Positions 15,999-23,136 of a stretch of 64,000 bases of DNA are shown in pieces. The DNA lies in assembly GCF_001894825.1 (NCBI RefSeq), contig NZ_BCWY01000018.1, positions 62,001 through 126,000 of the forward strand, read 5' to 3'. The stretch's first letter is position 1; the number at the start of each line of letters is the position of its first letter. A program made the position numbers and the translations under genes. This DNA is from Rhodococcus jostii NBRC 16295 (lineage in GTDB: Bacteria; Actinomycetota; Actinomycetes; Mycobacteriales; Mycobacteriaceae). The notes below the pieces were generated by a model. It did not search any database and was not told the DNA's origin. It saw nothing but the letters and a program-made list of their open reading frames with translations.

Positions 15999-17198
15999 TC
16001 AGGAACGTTCGGAGGACGACAGCTCTTCGGCGAGCAGCTCGGCGAAAGTGAACGTTCCGGTGGGCTGATCGTCCTGGCCGAGCAGGTACAGCCTCTTCAC
16101 GGAGATGAGGATGGCCTCGGCGATGGCGTCGCGCGCCCGCGGGTTGGAGAGCACCGCGGCATCCAAGTCGTTGGTGAGGTAGCCGAGGTCGATCTGGACG
16201 GTCGGCATGTTGGTCAGGCGCAGCAGGTCCCAGGTGCGGCCGTGGGTGCGGCAGTCCTGCAACGGCGTGCGGGCCACGATCTCCCGCTGGATGAAGCCGG
16301 TGAGAACCTGACCGATCATCGACGTCGAACCGTGCGAGTTGCCGAAGTGGAAGCTCGCGACACCGTTGGCGGACGGGCTGGTGTTTCCATCGCAGCGCAA
16401 CGAGATCATCAGATCGGCATCGAACGCGTTCGATGTGGATGCACGCTCGATGTCCGTGGGATTCGCGTGGTGTGGGCGGGACAGGAACGTCTCCATGCCC
16501 GTCGCGGCCATGCGGCCCTCGAGGCGGCTGGCGAGGTCCCACAGGATGTCGGACTCCGAGATCGTGCCGTACGGGGACCGCACGATGGTCCCGTAGGTGT
16601 CGCCACCGAGACCCGGATCGATGACGATCCGTTTGCCGCTCAGCTGGGGTCCGGAGCTGCGAACCATTTCTTCTTCGCTCATCGCGTGCGGCGAGCCACC
16701 CGTGACGCGGGTGCCGAGCAGTTCGAGCGACCGGAGGGTGGCCGGACCGCAGATGCCGTCGGCGGCGATGCCGATCTCCCGCTGAAACGAGGACAGGGAG
16801 TCGTGGGTCTGCGGACCGAAGAAGCCGTCGACGCGCCCCACGTAGAAGCCGAGGTCCTGCAGGCGGGTCTGCAGGGTGGCGACGTCGTCGCCGTAGAGCG
16901 GTGCGGACAGTTGGTAGATCAGCGTCCGCGCCCCGAGGCGGTAGGACGCCTCTTTCATGGACCGGTAGGTGGCAGGACCCACGATTCCGTCGACGAGAAG
17001 CCCACGCTGCTGCTGGAAGGCCCGCACGGCACTGTCCAGGTGATGGTCGAACACGGCGTCGGGAGCGATCCAGTGCGAACCGTTGGTGCTCTCGCGGCGG
17101 GTGTCGGCGACACCGTTGTGCAGGAAACCGAGACCGGCCAGAGTGCCCCGAATCTCAGCGACGGCCGGACCATGGTCGCCGTGACGGAGTCGGTGCAT
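15999..17198 (-). CDS. cwlM: CwlM-type amidase-fold regulator of peptidoglycan precursor synthesis
   Basis: The 399-residue cytoplasmic protein has two peptidoglycan-binding-like repeats (about residues 1-85 and 92-155) and an Amidase_3 fold (about 190-370). The zinc ligands expected in an active amidase are changed: DPGHGG reads DPGLGG, the SIHAN histidine position reads SLRCDG, and the final glutamate is aspartate in QIDLGYLTN. No signal peptide is present. Mycobacterial CwlM acts inside the cell, where PknB phosphorylation makes it activate MurA and the unphosphorylated form binds MurJ. The threonine-rich tail (PTGTFTFAEL) is a candidate phosphorylation region. MurJ is encoded 6 kb away in the same block. 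Confidence 0.92.
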   Translation of the reverse strand: MHRLRHGDHGPAVAEIRGTLAGLGFLHNGVADTRRESTNGSHWIAPDAVFDHHLDSAVRAFQQQRGLLVDGIVGPATYRSMKEASYRLGARTLIYQLSAPLYGDDVATLQTRLQDLGFYVGRVDGFFGPQTHDSLSSFQREIGIAADGICGPATLRSLELLGTRVTGGSPHAMSEEEMVRSSGPQLSGKRIVIDPGLGGDTYGTIVRSPYGTISESDILWDLASRLEGRMAATGMETFLSRPHHANPTDIERASTSNAFDADLMISLRCDGNTSPSANGVASFHFGNSHGSTSMIGQVLTGFIQREIVARTPLQDCRTHGRTWDLLRLTNMPTVQIDLGYLTNDLDAAVLSNPRARDAIAEAILISVKRLYLLGQDDQPTGTFTFAELLAEELSSSERS

Positions 17199-17228
17199 GT
17201 TTCAGGGCCTCTCAGTCCGAATCAACGA

Positions 17229-17252
17229 GTACAAACGAGTCTCGGTACAAAC
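17229..17252. promoter_or_regulatory. Tandem GTACAAAC repeats upstream of cwlM
   Basis: Two direct copies of GTACAAAC lie at 17229-17236 and 17245-17252, a 16-bp period, 31-54 bp upstream of the cwlM start on the minus strand. The spacing suits a promoter-proximal activator or repressor site. No known box was recognised. Confidence 0.3.
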
Positions 17253-17256
17253 AAAA

Positions 17257-17307
17257 CGATCGATGTGCCCGGTCGGTCTAGCTGATGCGACTGGAGCACA
17301 TCGATCG
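17257..17307. repeat. 12-bp perfect inverted repeat between trxA and cwlM
   Basis: CGATCGATGTGC (17257-17268) is matched exactly by GCACATCGATCG (17296-17307) around a 27-nt loop. It lies between the trxA stop (17363) and the cwlM start (17198) on the same strand. It may be a transcript-separating hairpin or a regulatory site for cwlM; the long loop makes a simple terminator less certain. Confidence 0.5.
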
Positions 17308-17318
17308 ATTGTCTCAGA

Positions 17319-17340
17319 GATTCCCACAAAATCGGGAATC
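17319..17340 (-). terminator. Hairpin after trxA
   Basis: GATTCCC (17319-17325) and GGGAATC (17334-17340) form a 7-bp stem with an 8-nt loop, beginning 22 nt after the trxA stop on the minus strand. Together with the larger repeat next to it, it probably ends the trxB-trxA transcript before cwlM. Confidence 0.5.
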
Positions 17341-17362
17341 GCGCGGGGTGTTCGGGTGTCGA

Positions 17363-17686
17363 TCAGAGAACGTCGGCGAGCTCTTTCAGCAGCGCAGCCT
17401 TGCCCTTGGTGCCGACGATCGTGTTGATCGGCTTGCCGTCCTTGAACAGGATCAGCGTCGGGATCGACATGACCTGGAAGTCGCGGGCAGCGCCCGGGTT
17501 GGCGTCGATGTCGAGCTTCGCGATGGTCAGCTTGTCGCTGTGCTCACCGGCGATCTCCTCCAGGACGGGGGCGATCATCTTGCACGGGCCGCACCAGGTG
17601 GCCCAGAAGTCGACGAGGACGGGCTTGTCGCTGGAAATGACGTCCTGCTGGAACGAATCATCGGTGATGGTGACGGTGTTCGACAC
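17363..17686 (-). CDS. trxA: Thioredoxin
   Basis: This 107-residue cytoplasmic thioredoxin reduces protein disulfides and is itself reduced by TrxB. The active site is WCGPC within FWATWCGPCKM, and the cis-proline segment is SIPTLILF. Start GTG 17686 gives the normal thioredoxin length; a longer open frame upstream is noise. It follows trxB by 44 bp on the same strand, the order seen at the mycobacterial trxB2-trxC locus, so the two are an operon under the promoter upstream of trxB. Confidence 0.96.
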   Translation of the reverse strand: MSNTVTITDDSFQQDVISSDKPVLVDFWATWCGPCKMIAPVLEEIAGEHSDKLTIAKLDIDANPGAARDFQVMSIPTLILFKDGKPINTIVGTKGKAALLKELADVL

Positions 17687-17730
17687 GGGGATTTCCCTTA
17701 CTCGAGGTGGTCGGTGGGTGGGTGGGGTGC

Positions 17731-18714
17731 TCAGGCGTCGACCGGTTGGCCGGCGGCGGCCACGGTGTTGGCGGTGATGTCGCCGCGCTCGGCCAGCCAG
17801 CGCTCGGCGTCCATCGCGGCGGAACAACCGGTGCCGGCGGCAGTGATCGCCTGCTGGTAGATGTGATCCACCAGGTCGCCGGCGGCGAAGACACCGTCCA
17901 GTGAGGTGGCGGTGGACGGGTTCTCGACGATGACGTATCCGGCCTCGTCGAGGTCGACCTGACCCTTGACCAGTTCGCTGCGCGGATCGTGACCGATGGC
18001 GACGAACATGCCGGTGACGTCCAGCGTGGACGTCTCACCGGTGACGGTGTCGCGGATCACGAGGCCGGTGACGCTGTTCTCCCCCAGCACCTCGACGGGC
18101 GCCGCGTTGGTCACGAACCGGATCTTCGCGTTCGCCTTGGCGCGCTCGAGCATGATGCGGGACGCACGGAACTCCTCGCGGCGGTGCACCACGGTGACGC
18201 TGCGGGCGAAGCGGGTGAGGAAGGTGGCCTCCTCCATCGCGGAGTCGCCGCCGCCGACCACGACGATGTCCTGGTCCTTGAAGAAGAATCCGTCACAGGT
18301 GGCGCAGGCGCTGACGCCGCGGCCGAGCAACTTCTCTTCACCCGGAATGCCGAGGTAGCGGGCTGCGGCGCCCATTGCCAGCACGACGGCGTGCGCCTGG
18401 TAGGTCTCGCCGTTCACGACGACCTTCTTGATCGGGCCGGTGAGGTCGAGTTCCTCGACGTCCTCGGTGCGGATGTCGGTACCGAAGCGCTTGGCCTGTT
18501 CGCGCATCTGGTCCATCAGGTCGGGGCCCATGATTCCCTCACGGAATCCGGGGAAGTTCTCGACGTCGGTGGTGGTCATGAGGGCGCCACCGAACTGGGT
18601 CCCCTCGAACTGCAGCGGTCCGAGTTCCGCGCGCGCCGCGTAGACGGCAGCGGTGTATCCGGCAGGTCCCGAACCAACGATGATGAGTTCATGAACCGTC
18701 GATGGAGTGGTCAT
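17731..18714 (-). CDS. trxB: Thioredoxin reductase (NADPH)
   Basis: The 327-residue flavoenzyme transfers electrons from NADPH through FAD and a redox disulfide to thioredoxin. It starts with the FAD motif [10 protein letters not shown], has the active-site pair CATCDG near residue 140, the NADPH motif [10 protein letters not shown], and ends with the second FAD motif [11 protein letters not shown]. Length and order are those of low-molecular-weight bacterial TrxB. Transcription probably starts from the GGGAAC-N18-GTTG promoter at 18782-18755. In related species this gene pair belongs to the SigH/SigR thiol-stress regulon. Confidence 0.96.
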   Translation of the reverse strand: MTTPSTVHELIIVGSGPAGYTAAVYAARAELGPLQFEGTQFGGALMTTTDVENFPGFREGIMGPDLMDQMREQAKRFGTDIRTEDVEELDLTGPIKKVVVNGETYQAHAVVLAMGAAARYLGIPGEEKLLGRGVSACATCDGFFFKDQDIVVVGGGDSAMEEATFLTRFARSVTVVHRREEFRASRIMLERAKANAKIRFVTNAAPVEVLGENSVTGLVIRDTVTGETSTLDVTGMFVAIGHDPRSELVKGQVDLDEAGYVIVENPSTATSLDGVFAAGDLVDHIYQQAITAAGTGCSAAMDAERWLAERGDITANTVAAAGQPVDA

Positions 18715-18754
18715 GCGGGCCTTCCAGTAGTGAGGGGTGCTCAGTCGTATGGAT

Positions 18755-18782
18755 CAACACCAGACTAAAGGGTGTTGTTCCC
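18755..18782 (-). promoter_or_regulatory. SigH/SigR-type promoter of trxB-trxA
   Basis: On the minus strand GGGAAC (18782-18777) is followed after exactly 18 bp by GTTG (18758-18755), matching the GGAAY-N18/19-GTT pattern of the thiol-oxidative-stress sigma factors SigR (Streptomyces) and SigH (Mycobacterium). The -10 element is about 40 bp before the trxB ATG. A 7-bp inverted repeat (CAACACC/GGTGTTG, 18755-18761 and 18771-18777) spans the spacer. Which ECF factor uses it here is not shown; SigM is encoded nearby but SigH is the known regulator. Confidence 0.72.
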
Positions 18783-18825
18783 GGACTGCAGGTGATACCG
18801 GTCGCTCCCCTCACAGGGTCGCTGA

Positions 18826-20013
18826 TCAGCGCAGAGTCTCCCGGATGACGCAGCGTGTGCCCGTGTAGATGGTGGGCATGCATTTGTTGCAATGGATGCA
18901 GAGCCCCTCGGGCACGTGCAGGTCGTGGAACTTGTTGACGAGGTCGGGGTCGCGGAGCAGGGCCCGCGCCATCGCGACGAATTCGAACCCTTCGCCGAGT
19001 GCGTTCTCGATGGTGTCGAGCCGGTTGATGCCGCCGAGGAGGATGAGCGGCATCGACAGCGCGGCACGGAACTGCCGGGCCATCGGGAGGAAGAACGCCT
19101 CCTCGAACGGGTAGGTCGGAAAGATCCGCGGCCCGTACACCTTCAGGCCCCAGCCGACCAGTTTGGGCTGGGAGGCAACGAATTCCGCCATCGGGACCTC
19201 GCCCCGGAAGAAGTACATTCCGTTGAGCAAAGAGCTGCCGCCGGTGAGCTGCAACGCGTCGAGGTGGCCGTCGGCTTCGAGGAGCCGGGCGATGCGCAGA
19301 CTGTCGTCGAGCCACAGCCCCTTCGGGACACCGTCCGCCATATTGAATTTCGCCGTCACGGCCACGGAGTCGCCGGCGGCGCGGCGCACACTCTCGATCA
19401 CCCGGCGGGGAAAGGCCGCCCGCCGCTCGAGGCTGCCGCCGTACTCGTCTGTGCGTTTGTTGAGGTTCGGGCTCATGAACGAGCTGAGGAGGTAGTTGTG
19501 CCCGAGGTGGACCTCGATCGCGTCGAAGCCGGCATCGACGGCGTTGCGTGCGGCGTCTTCGTAGTCGCGGGTGACCTGGTCGAGTTCGTCCCTGGTGGCA
19601 CCCCTCACCAGGCCCATTGCCGGTGGGCTGAGACGAGTGGACGGTGCGAGCGTCTTGGTGCGGTTGGACAGCGGGTTCGCGACCAGACCGGCATGACCGA
19701 TCTGGGCCGCGACCAGTCCCCCTTCGGCGTGGACGGCGTCGGTGAGGCGGCGCAGGTCGGTCACGTGTGCGCGGTCGAGCACGAGCGTATTCGCGTGGAC
19801 GCGTCCGCCGGGTGAGACGGCGCAGTAGGCGACGGTGGTCAGGGCGGCGCCGCCGCGCGTGACCTCTGCGTGGAAGTCGACGAGCTGGTCGGTGACCCGG
19901 CCGTGCGGCATGACACCTTCGAACGTCGCCGCCTTCACGATGCGGTTGCGCAGAGTCAGGGGGCCCAGGCGAGCCGGCTCCCAGATGCCGGGGTGCGGTG
20001 CTGGAACGGTCAT
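18826..20013 (-). CDS. NADH:flavin oxidoreductase, Old Yellow Enzyme family with Fe-S motif
   Basis: The 395-residue protein is an FMN-binding TIM barrel of the OYE family, which reduces activated double bonds. The FMN/substrate region has IGHAGLVAN and EVHLGHNYLLSSFMSPNLN, and the RTDEYGGSLERR motif is conserved. At the C-terminus the cysteines CIHCNKC plus a further C about 12 residues on resemble the [4Fe-4S] ligands of 2,4-dienoyl-CoA reductase (FadH type) and trimethylamine dehydrogenase, but the extra FAD/NAD domain of those enzymes is missing. It follows the epimerase gene by 38 bp in a cassette not found at this place in the mycobacterial block. Confidence 0.87.
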   Translation of the reverse strand: MTVPAPHPGIWEPARLGPLTLRNRIVKAATFEGVMPHGRVTDQLVDFHAEVTRGGAALTTVAYCAVSPGGRVHANTLVLDRAHVTDLRRLTDAVHAEGGLVAAQIGHAGLVANPLSNRTKTLAPSTRLSPPAMGLVRGATRDELDQVTRDYEDAARNAVDAGFDAIEVHLGHNYLLSSFMSPNLNKRTDEYGGSLERRAAFPRRVIESVRRAAGDSVAVTAKFNMADGVPKGLWLDDSLRIARLLEADGHLDALQLTGGSSLLNGMYFFRGEVPMAEFVASQPKLVGWGLKVYGPRIFPTYPFEEAFFLPMARQFRAALSMPLILLGGINRLDTIENALGEGFEFVAMARALLRDPDLVNKFHDLHVPEGLCIHCNKCMPTIYTGTRCVIRETLR

Positions 20014-20051
20014 GGTGGTCTGCCTTCGCGTGGAGTTGGTGGGGACGGTGC

Positions 20052-21023
20052 TCAGCCGAAGGTCGCGGCCAGCGCGGCGCGGGCCGGACGCCAGGTGAGG
20101 CCCAGTTCCTCACGGGTTCTGGAATCGTCGGTGGGGGTGGCAGCGGTGAGGAGCCACGCGGCCTCGTAACTGAGTCCGGCGCTGAGGGGTGTGAGCTTGC
20201 CGATCACGTCGGCGAACCGGCCGATCGTGCGAAACGTGGCACCCGACAACGGGATGCGGCGAAGTCGGCGCCCGGAGGACCGCTCGAGGATGTCGATGAG
20301 CTGGTTGAACTCGATGAGCTCGCCGCCGCAGACGTATCGCCGGGCGCCGCGGCCGGGTTGCATCGCGGCGGCGTGGACGGCGGCCACGTCCCGCACGTCG
20401 ATCATCTGCATGCCGCCGTCGAATCGGGGTGCCACCCCGCCGCTGACGAGCGCGCCCCAGCCCTGCTCGGTGACACCTTTCGTAGACCCGAGCCCGGGAC
20501 CGACGACGCTCGTCGGGTAGGTGATGACCACCGGGGCGCCGGCGTCCTGGAGTGCGCGGGCGATGCGATCGGCAGCCGCCTTGGTGCGGCCGTACGCACT
20601 GCGCCCCGCCGCCGTCGGACTGTCCGGTCCGATGACGGCGTCGGGTGACGGAAACAGGGCGCTGAAGCTCGCCACGTGGACGATCGGGTCGAGTCCGAGG
20701 AAGGCCGCCCGGGTGAGGATCGCGGCGGTGGCCTGCGTGTTGATCTCCCACATCAGCTGTTCGCGACGGTCGTCGGTGCCCACCACCCCGGCGGCGTGGA
20801 GCAGGGCGTCGCAGCCGTCGAGGAGGCCCGCCACCACGTCGGGGTCGCGGATGTCGCCGACCACCCGCTCGATCCGCGCGGCGGCGTCACCGGCCGCGTC
20901 GAGCAGGGTGTCGGGACACTCGGTGGGGAGGACCAGTAACCGCACCGAATGCCCGTCGGCGAGGAGCGTCAGCGTCGTGTGCGCGCCGACGTATCCGGTG
21001 CCGCCGGTGACCGCGATCTTCAT
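20052..21023 (-). CDS. NAD(P)-dependent epimerase/dehydratase family protein
   Basis: A 323-residue extended SDR with the N-terminal motif TGGTGYVG (residues 6-13) and active-site YGRTK near residue 150. Such proteins act as sugar epimerases, dihydroflavonol/ketone reductases or 3-beta-hydroxysteroid dehydrogenases; the sequence resembles the reductase-like group but no substrate can be named. It is divergent from a TetR gene 89 bp away and co-directional with the OYE gene, so the pair is probably an operon repressed by that TetR through the inverted repeat at 21041-21065. Confidence 0.85.
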   Translation of the reverse strand: MKIAVTGGTGYVGAHTTLTLLADGHSVRLLVLPTECPDTLLDAAGDAAARIERVVGDIRDPDVVAGLLDGCDALLHAAGVVGTDDRREQLMWEINTQATAAILTRAAFLGLDPIVHVASFSALFPSPDAVIGPDSPTAAGRSAYGRTKAAADRIARALQDAGAPVVITYPTSVVGPGLGSTKGVTEQGWGALVSGGVAPRFDGGMQMIDVRDVAAVHAAAMQPGRGARRYVCGGELIEFNQLIDILERSSGRRLRRIPLSGATFRTIGRFADVIGKLTPLSAGLSYEAAWLLTAATPTDDSRTREELGLTWRPARAALAATFG

Positions 21024-21040
21024 GTGTCCGTCCTGTTCGA

Positions 21041-21065
21041 ATTACGATGCCACTGGACTCGTAAT
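21041..21065. promoter_or_regulatory. Inverted repeat ATTACGA-N11-TCGTAAT, likely TetR operator
   Basis: A perfect 7-bp inverted repeat with an 11-bp centre lies 18 bp upstream of the epimerase start and 48 bp upstream of the TetR start. A further TACGAT copy occurs at 21069-21074. Position between divergent genes and its symmetry make it a good candidate site for the TetR protein encoded next to it. Confidence 0.6.
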
Positions 21066-21112
21066 AGGTACGATATAGCGCGGAAGGCACCTCTGTCCCA
21101 CAATTCGAACCA

Positions 21113-21685
21113 ATGAATGCAACTGGAACCGGCCGCCCGCGCGACCCGCGGATCGACACCGACGTCCTCGCCGTCACCCGTGCGATGCTCGTGGAATCGG
21201 GCTGGGAGCAACTCAGCATGCGGGCCATTGCGACCCGCTCCGGGGTGAGCAGGGCGTCCATCACCCGGCGGTGGCCGTCGAAGGCGCATCTGGTGCTCGA
21301 CGCCATCCTCGGCGCGACACCGGACCTGACGCCGTTCGAGGGCACCGATCGCGAAGGCTGGATCCGCTGGGTGGTGACCGGCAGCGCCGAACTGTTCTCC
21401 CGCCCGGAAGTGCGAGCGGCCACGCCGGGCCTGCTGGCCGCGATCCGCGACCACGACGATCTCCGCACCGCGCTCTGGCGGGGATTCAGCGGGCCCAGTA
21501 CTCAGCTGTTCGGGCGCGAGGAGGGCCCGGGTGAGTCGAACACCGCGACGGCCGTGCTGGTGCTCGCCGCCGGCGCCGCACTGTTCACGAGCCTGATCGC
21601 CGTCGAGGACGACACTCCGGAACTCCGCGCGAAGATCCTGGAACTGCTCATGCCGGTCGCGCGTTCGGAGAGCGAAAACCCCTGA
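21113..21685 (+). CDS. TetR-family transcriptional regulator
   Basis: The 190-residue regulator has the N-terminal TetR helix-turn-helix (MRAIATRSGVSRASITRRWPSK, residues about 37-58) and a C-terminal ligand-binding helical domain of the TetR_C group. It is divergent from the epimerase/OYE pair, the usual arrangement for a local repressor, and its stop is 3 bp from the convergent anti-sigma gene. The ligand is unknown; a substrate of the OYE or epimerase would be a natural guess. Confidence 0.9.
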   Translation: MNATGTGRPRDPRIDTDVLAVTRAMLVESGWEQLSMRAIATRSGVSRASITRRWPSKAHLVLDAILGATPDLTPFEGTDREGWIRWVVTGSAELFSRPEVRAATPGLLAAIRDHDDLRTALWRGFSGPSTQLFGREEGPGESNTATAVLVLAAGAALFTSLIAVEDDTPELRAKILELLMPVARSESENP

Positions 21686-21688
21686 CCG

Positions 21689-22429
21689 TCAACCGATATC
21701 GGTGACGTCGAGTGTCGCAGGGTCGCCCGCACTGCACTCGCGGCCCACCACCATCGCTGTGATCTGCGGCGGCCGCGGCCCCGCCACCAGAAGCAGGACC
21801 CCCGGTTCGCCGTCGAGCCGGACCTCACCGGACCCCAGGAGGGCACGGGACGGCTCGATACCGTTGGCGCGCAGACATTCTGCGAGAACCGCGGGATTCT
21901 CGAGTGGTCCGAGCTGCCGCGAACCGATCAGGGTGAGGAGGCGTCCGGAATCGGGGTCGCTCCCCAGGTCGAGAACCGGCGGCGTCGAGGACGTTTCGGA
22001 ACCGGGCAGGGCCACCGGCGGCTGCTCGGGTGACCGACTGCCCGGCGTGACCACCGCGACGGTCACCACGACCGCTGCCGCCGCCGCGAACGTTCCCGCG
22101 GCCACCGCCGCCCACTTCCGTCGCCCGGCGAGCGGCACCACGGTGGACGCGGCCCGCTCCGCGGCGAGGGAGCGCTGGATGCGGTCGGCGACGTCGTCGG
22201 GAATCGGGGTGGTAACGGAATGATCGCGCCCGAGCGCGCCGAGCTGATCGGTGACCCGGTCGAGTGCGTCGATGACGGCCATGGCCTGCGGGTCGTTCCG
22301 GACGAGCGGCCACAGCCGATCGCTGACCGACTCCGGCAGCACCCCGGCATGCAGATCGGCCAGCAGGTCTTCGGAATATGGCGGTTCGGGCAGCGTGGCG
22401 TCGGAGGGGTGGAACTCACGGTCGGCCAT
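21689..22429 (-). CDS. Anti-sigma-M factor (membrane-anchored)
   Basis: The 246-residue protein sits directly downstream of sigM, the position of RsmA (Rv3912) in Mycobacterium. The N-terminal cytoplasmic part (about 1-105) would hold SigM. A single membrane span covers residues about 107-127 (AAVAAGTFAAAAAVVVTV), and an extracytoplasmic domain follows. No zinc-binding HxxxCxxC motif is visible, so the inhibitory domain differs from ZAS anti-sigmas. The gap after sigM is 78 bp. Assignment rests on synteny and topology. Confidence 0.8.
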   Translation of the reverse strand: MADREFHPSDATLPEPPYSEDLLADLHAGVLPESVSDRLWPLVRNDPQAMAVIDALDRVTDQLGALGRDHSVTTPIPDDVADRIQRSLAAERAASTVVPLAGRRKWAAVAAGTFAAAAAVVVTVAVVTPGSRSPEQPPVALPGSETSSTPPVLDLGSDPDSGRLLTLIGSRQLGPLENPAVLAECLRANGIEPSRALLGSGEVRLDGEPGVLLLVAGPRPPQITAMVVGRECSAGDPATLDVTDIG

Positions 22430-22507
22430 GGCACCTCCTCACCGATTCATTGTGGTCCGGGACGCCGGGATACTGCCCCGCTCCTACTACGGTTTGACGC
22501 CCCGGAG

Positions 22508-23089
22508 TCATGATCGGTTCCCCTCCACCCGAAAATATTCGAGCGAGGCGGCCAGCTTCTTCCGGCCCCGGGCGCAGCGGCTCTTCACGGTGCCCTCCGG
22601 AACCCCGAGGAGCATCGCGGCCTCGCTGGTCGAGCGGCCCTCGAGGTCGACGGCCACGATCGCGGTCCGCTGATCCGGTGGGAGCTGCGCCAGAGCGCGC
22701 TCGACCACCAGGCTGAGTTCCACCTCGGACACGTAGTCGCGGGTGTCGCGCGGTTCGTCGTCCTCTTCGGCGGAGAGGGACACGGCCGGACGAGCCTTGT
22801 TGCGGCGGATGCGGTCGAGGCAGGCGTTGACGACGATCGTGTGCAGCCAACTCCGGACCGCGGCGTCCCGGCGGAACGAGCCGGCGTTGCGATGCGCGGA
22901 CAGCAGCGCTTCCTGCAACGCGTCCGCGGCATCCTCCGCGGTGTAACTGGTGCGTTTGGCGACGTGCCACAGATGGTCGTAGTGGCGTCCGAGCAGTGTC
23001 TCGAATGCGTGCCGGTCGCCGGCGACGTGCGCCGCCAACAGGTCGACGTCCGAGGGCTCACCCTCGGAATCCCCCCGGAAGATTCGCAC
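22508..23089 (-). CDS. sigM: ECF RNA polymerase sigma factor SigM
   Basis: The 193-residue ECF sigma factor has region 2 (DALQEALLSAHRNAGSF, with the promoter-melting part RSWLHTIVVNACLDRIRR) and region 4 (LPPDQRTAIVAVDLEG, then helix-turn-helix EAAMLLGVPEGTVKSR). It lies between murJ and the anti-sigma gene as in Mycobacterium, where SigM is the orthologue at this place and controls secreted/ESX proteins. It starts 47 bp after the murJ stop and is probably co-transcribed with the envelope genes. Confidence 0.92.
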   Translation of the reverse strand: MRIFRGDSEGEPSDVDLLAAHVAGDRHAFETLLGRHYDHLWHVAKRTSYTAEDAADALQEALLSAHRNAGSFRRDAAVRSWLHTIVVNACLDRIRRNKARPAVSLSAEEDDEPRDTRDYVSEVELSLVVERALAQLPPDQRTAIVAVDLEGRSTSEAAMLLGVPEGTVKSRCARGRKKLAASLEYFRVEGNRS

Positions 23090-23136
23090 CGGCGGATGTT
23101 AGCTCAGTTCGCCGGTCCGCGAGCACCGGGTGCCGT

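Noticed and set aside
15999-17198. Active N-acetylmuramoyl-L-alanine amidase
   Set aside because: The zinc-binding positions are replaced and there is no signal peptide, so a regulatory CwlM is preferred.
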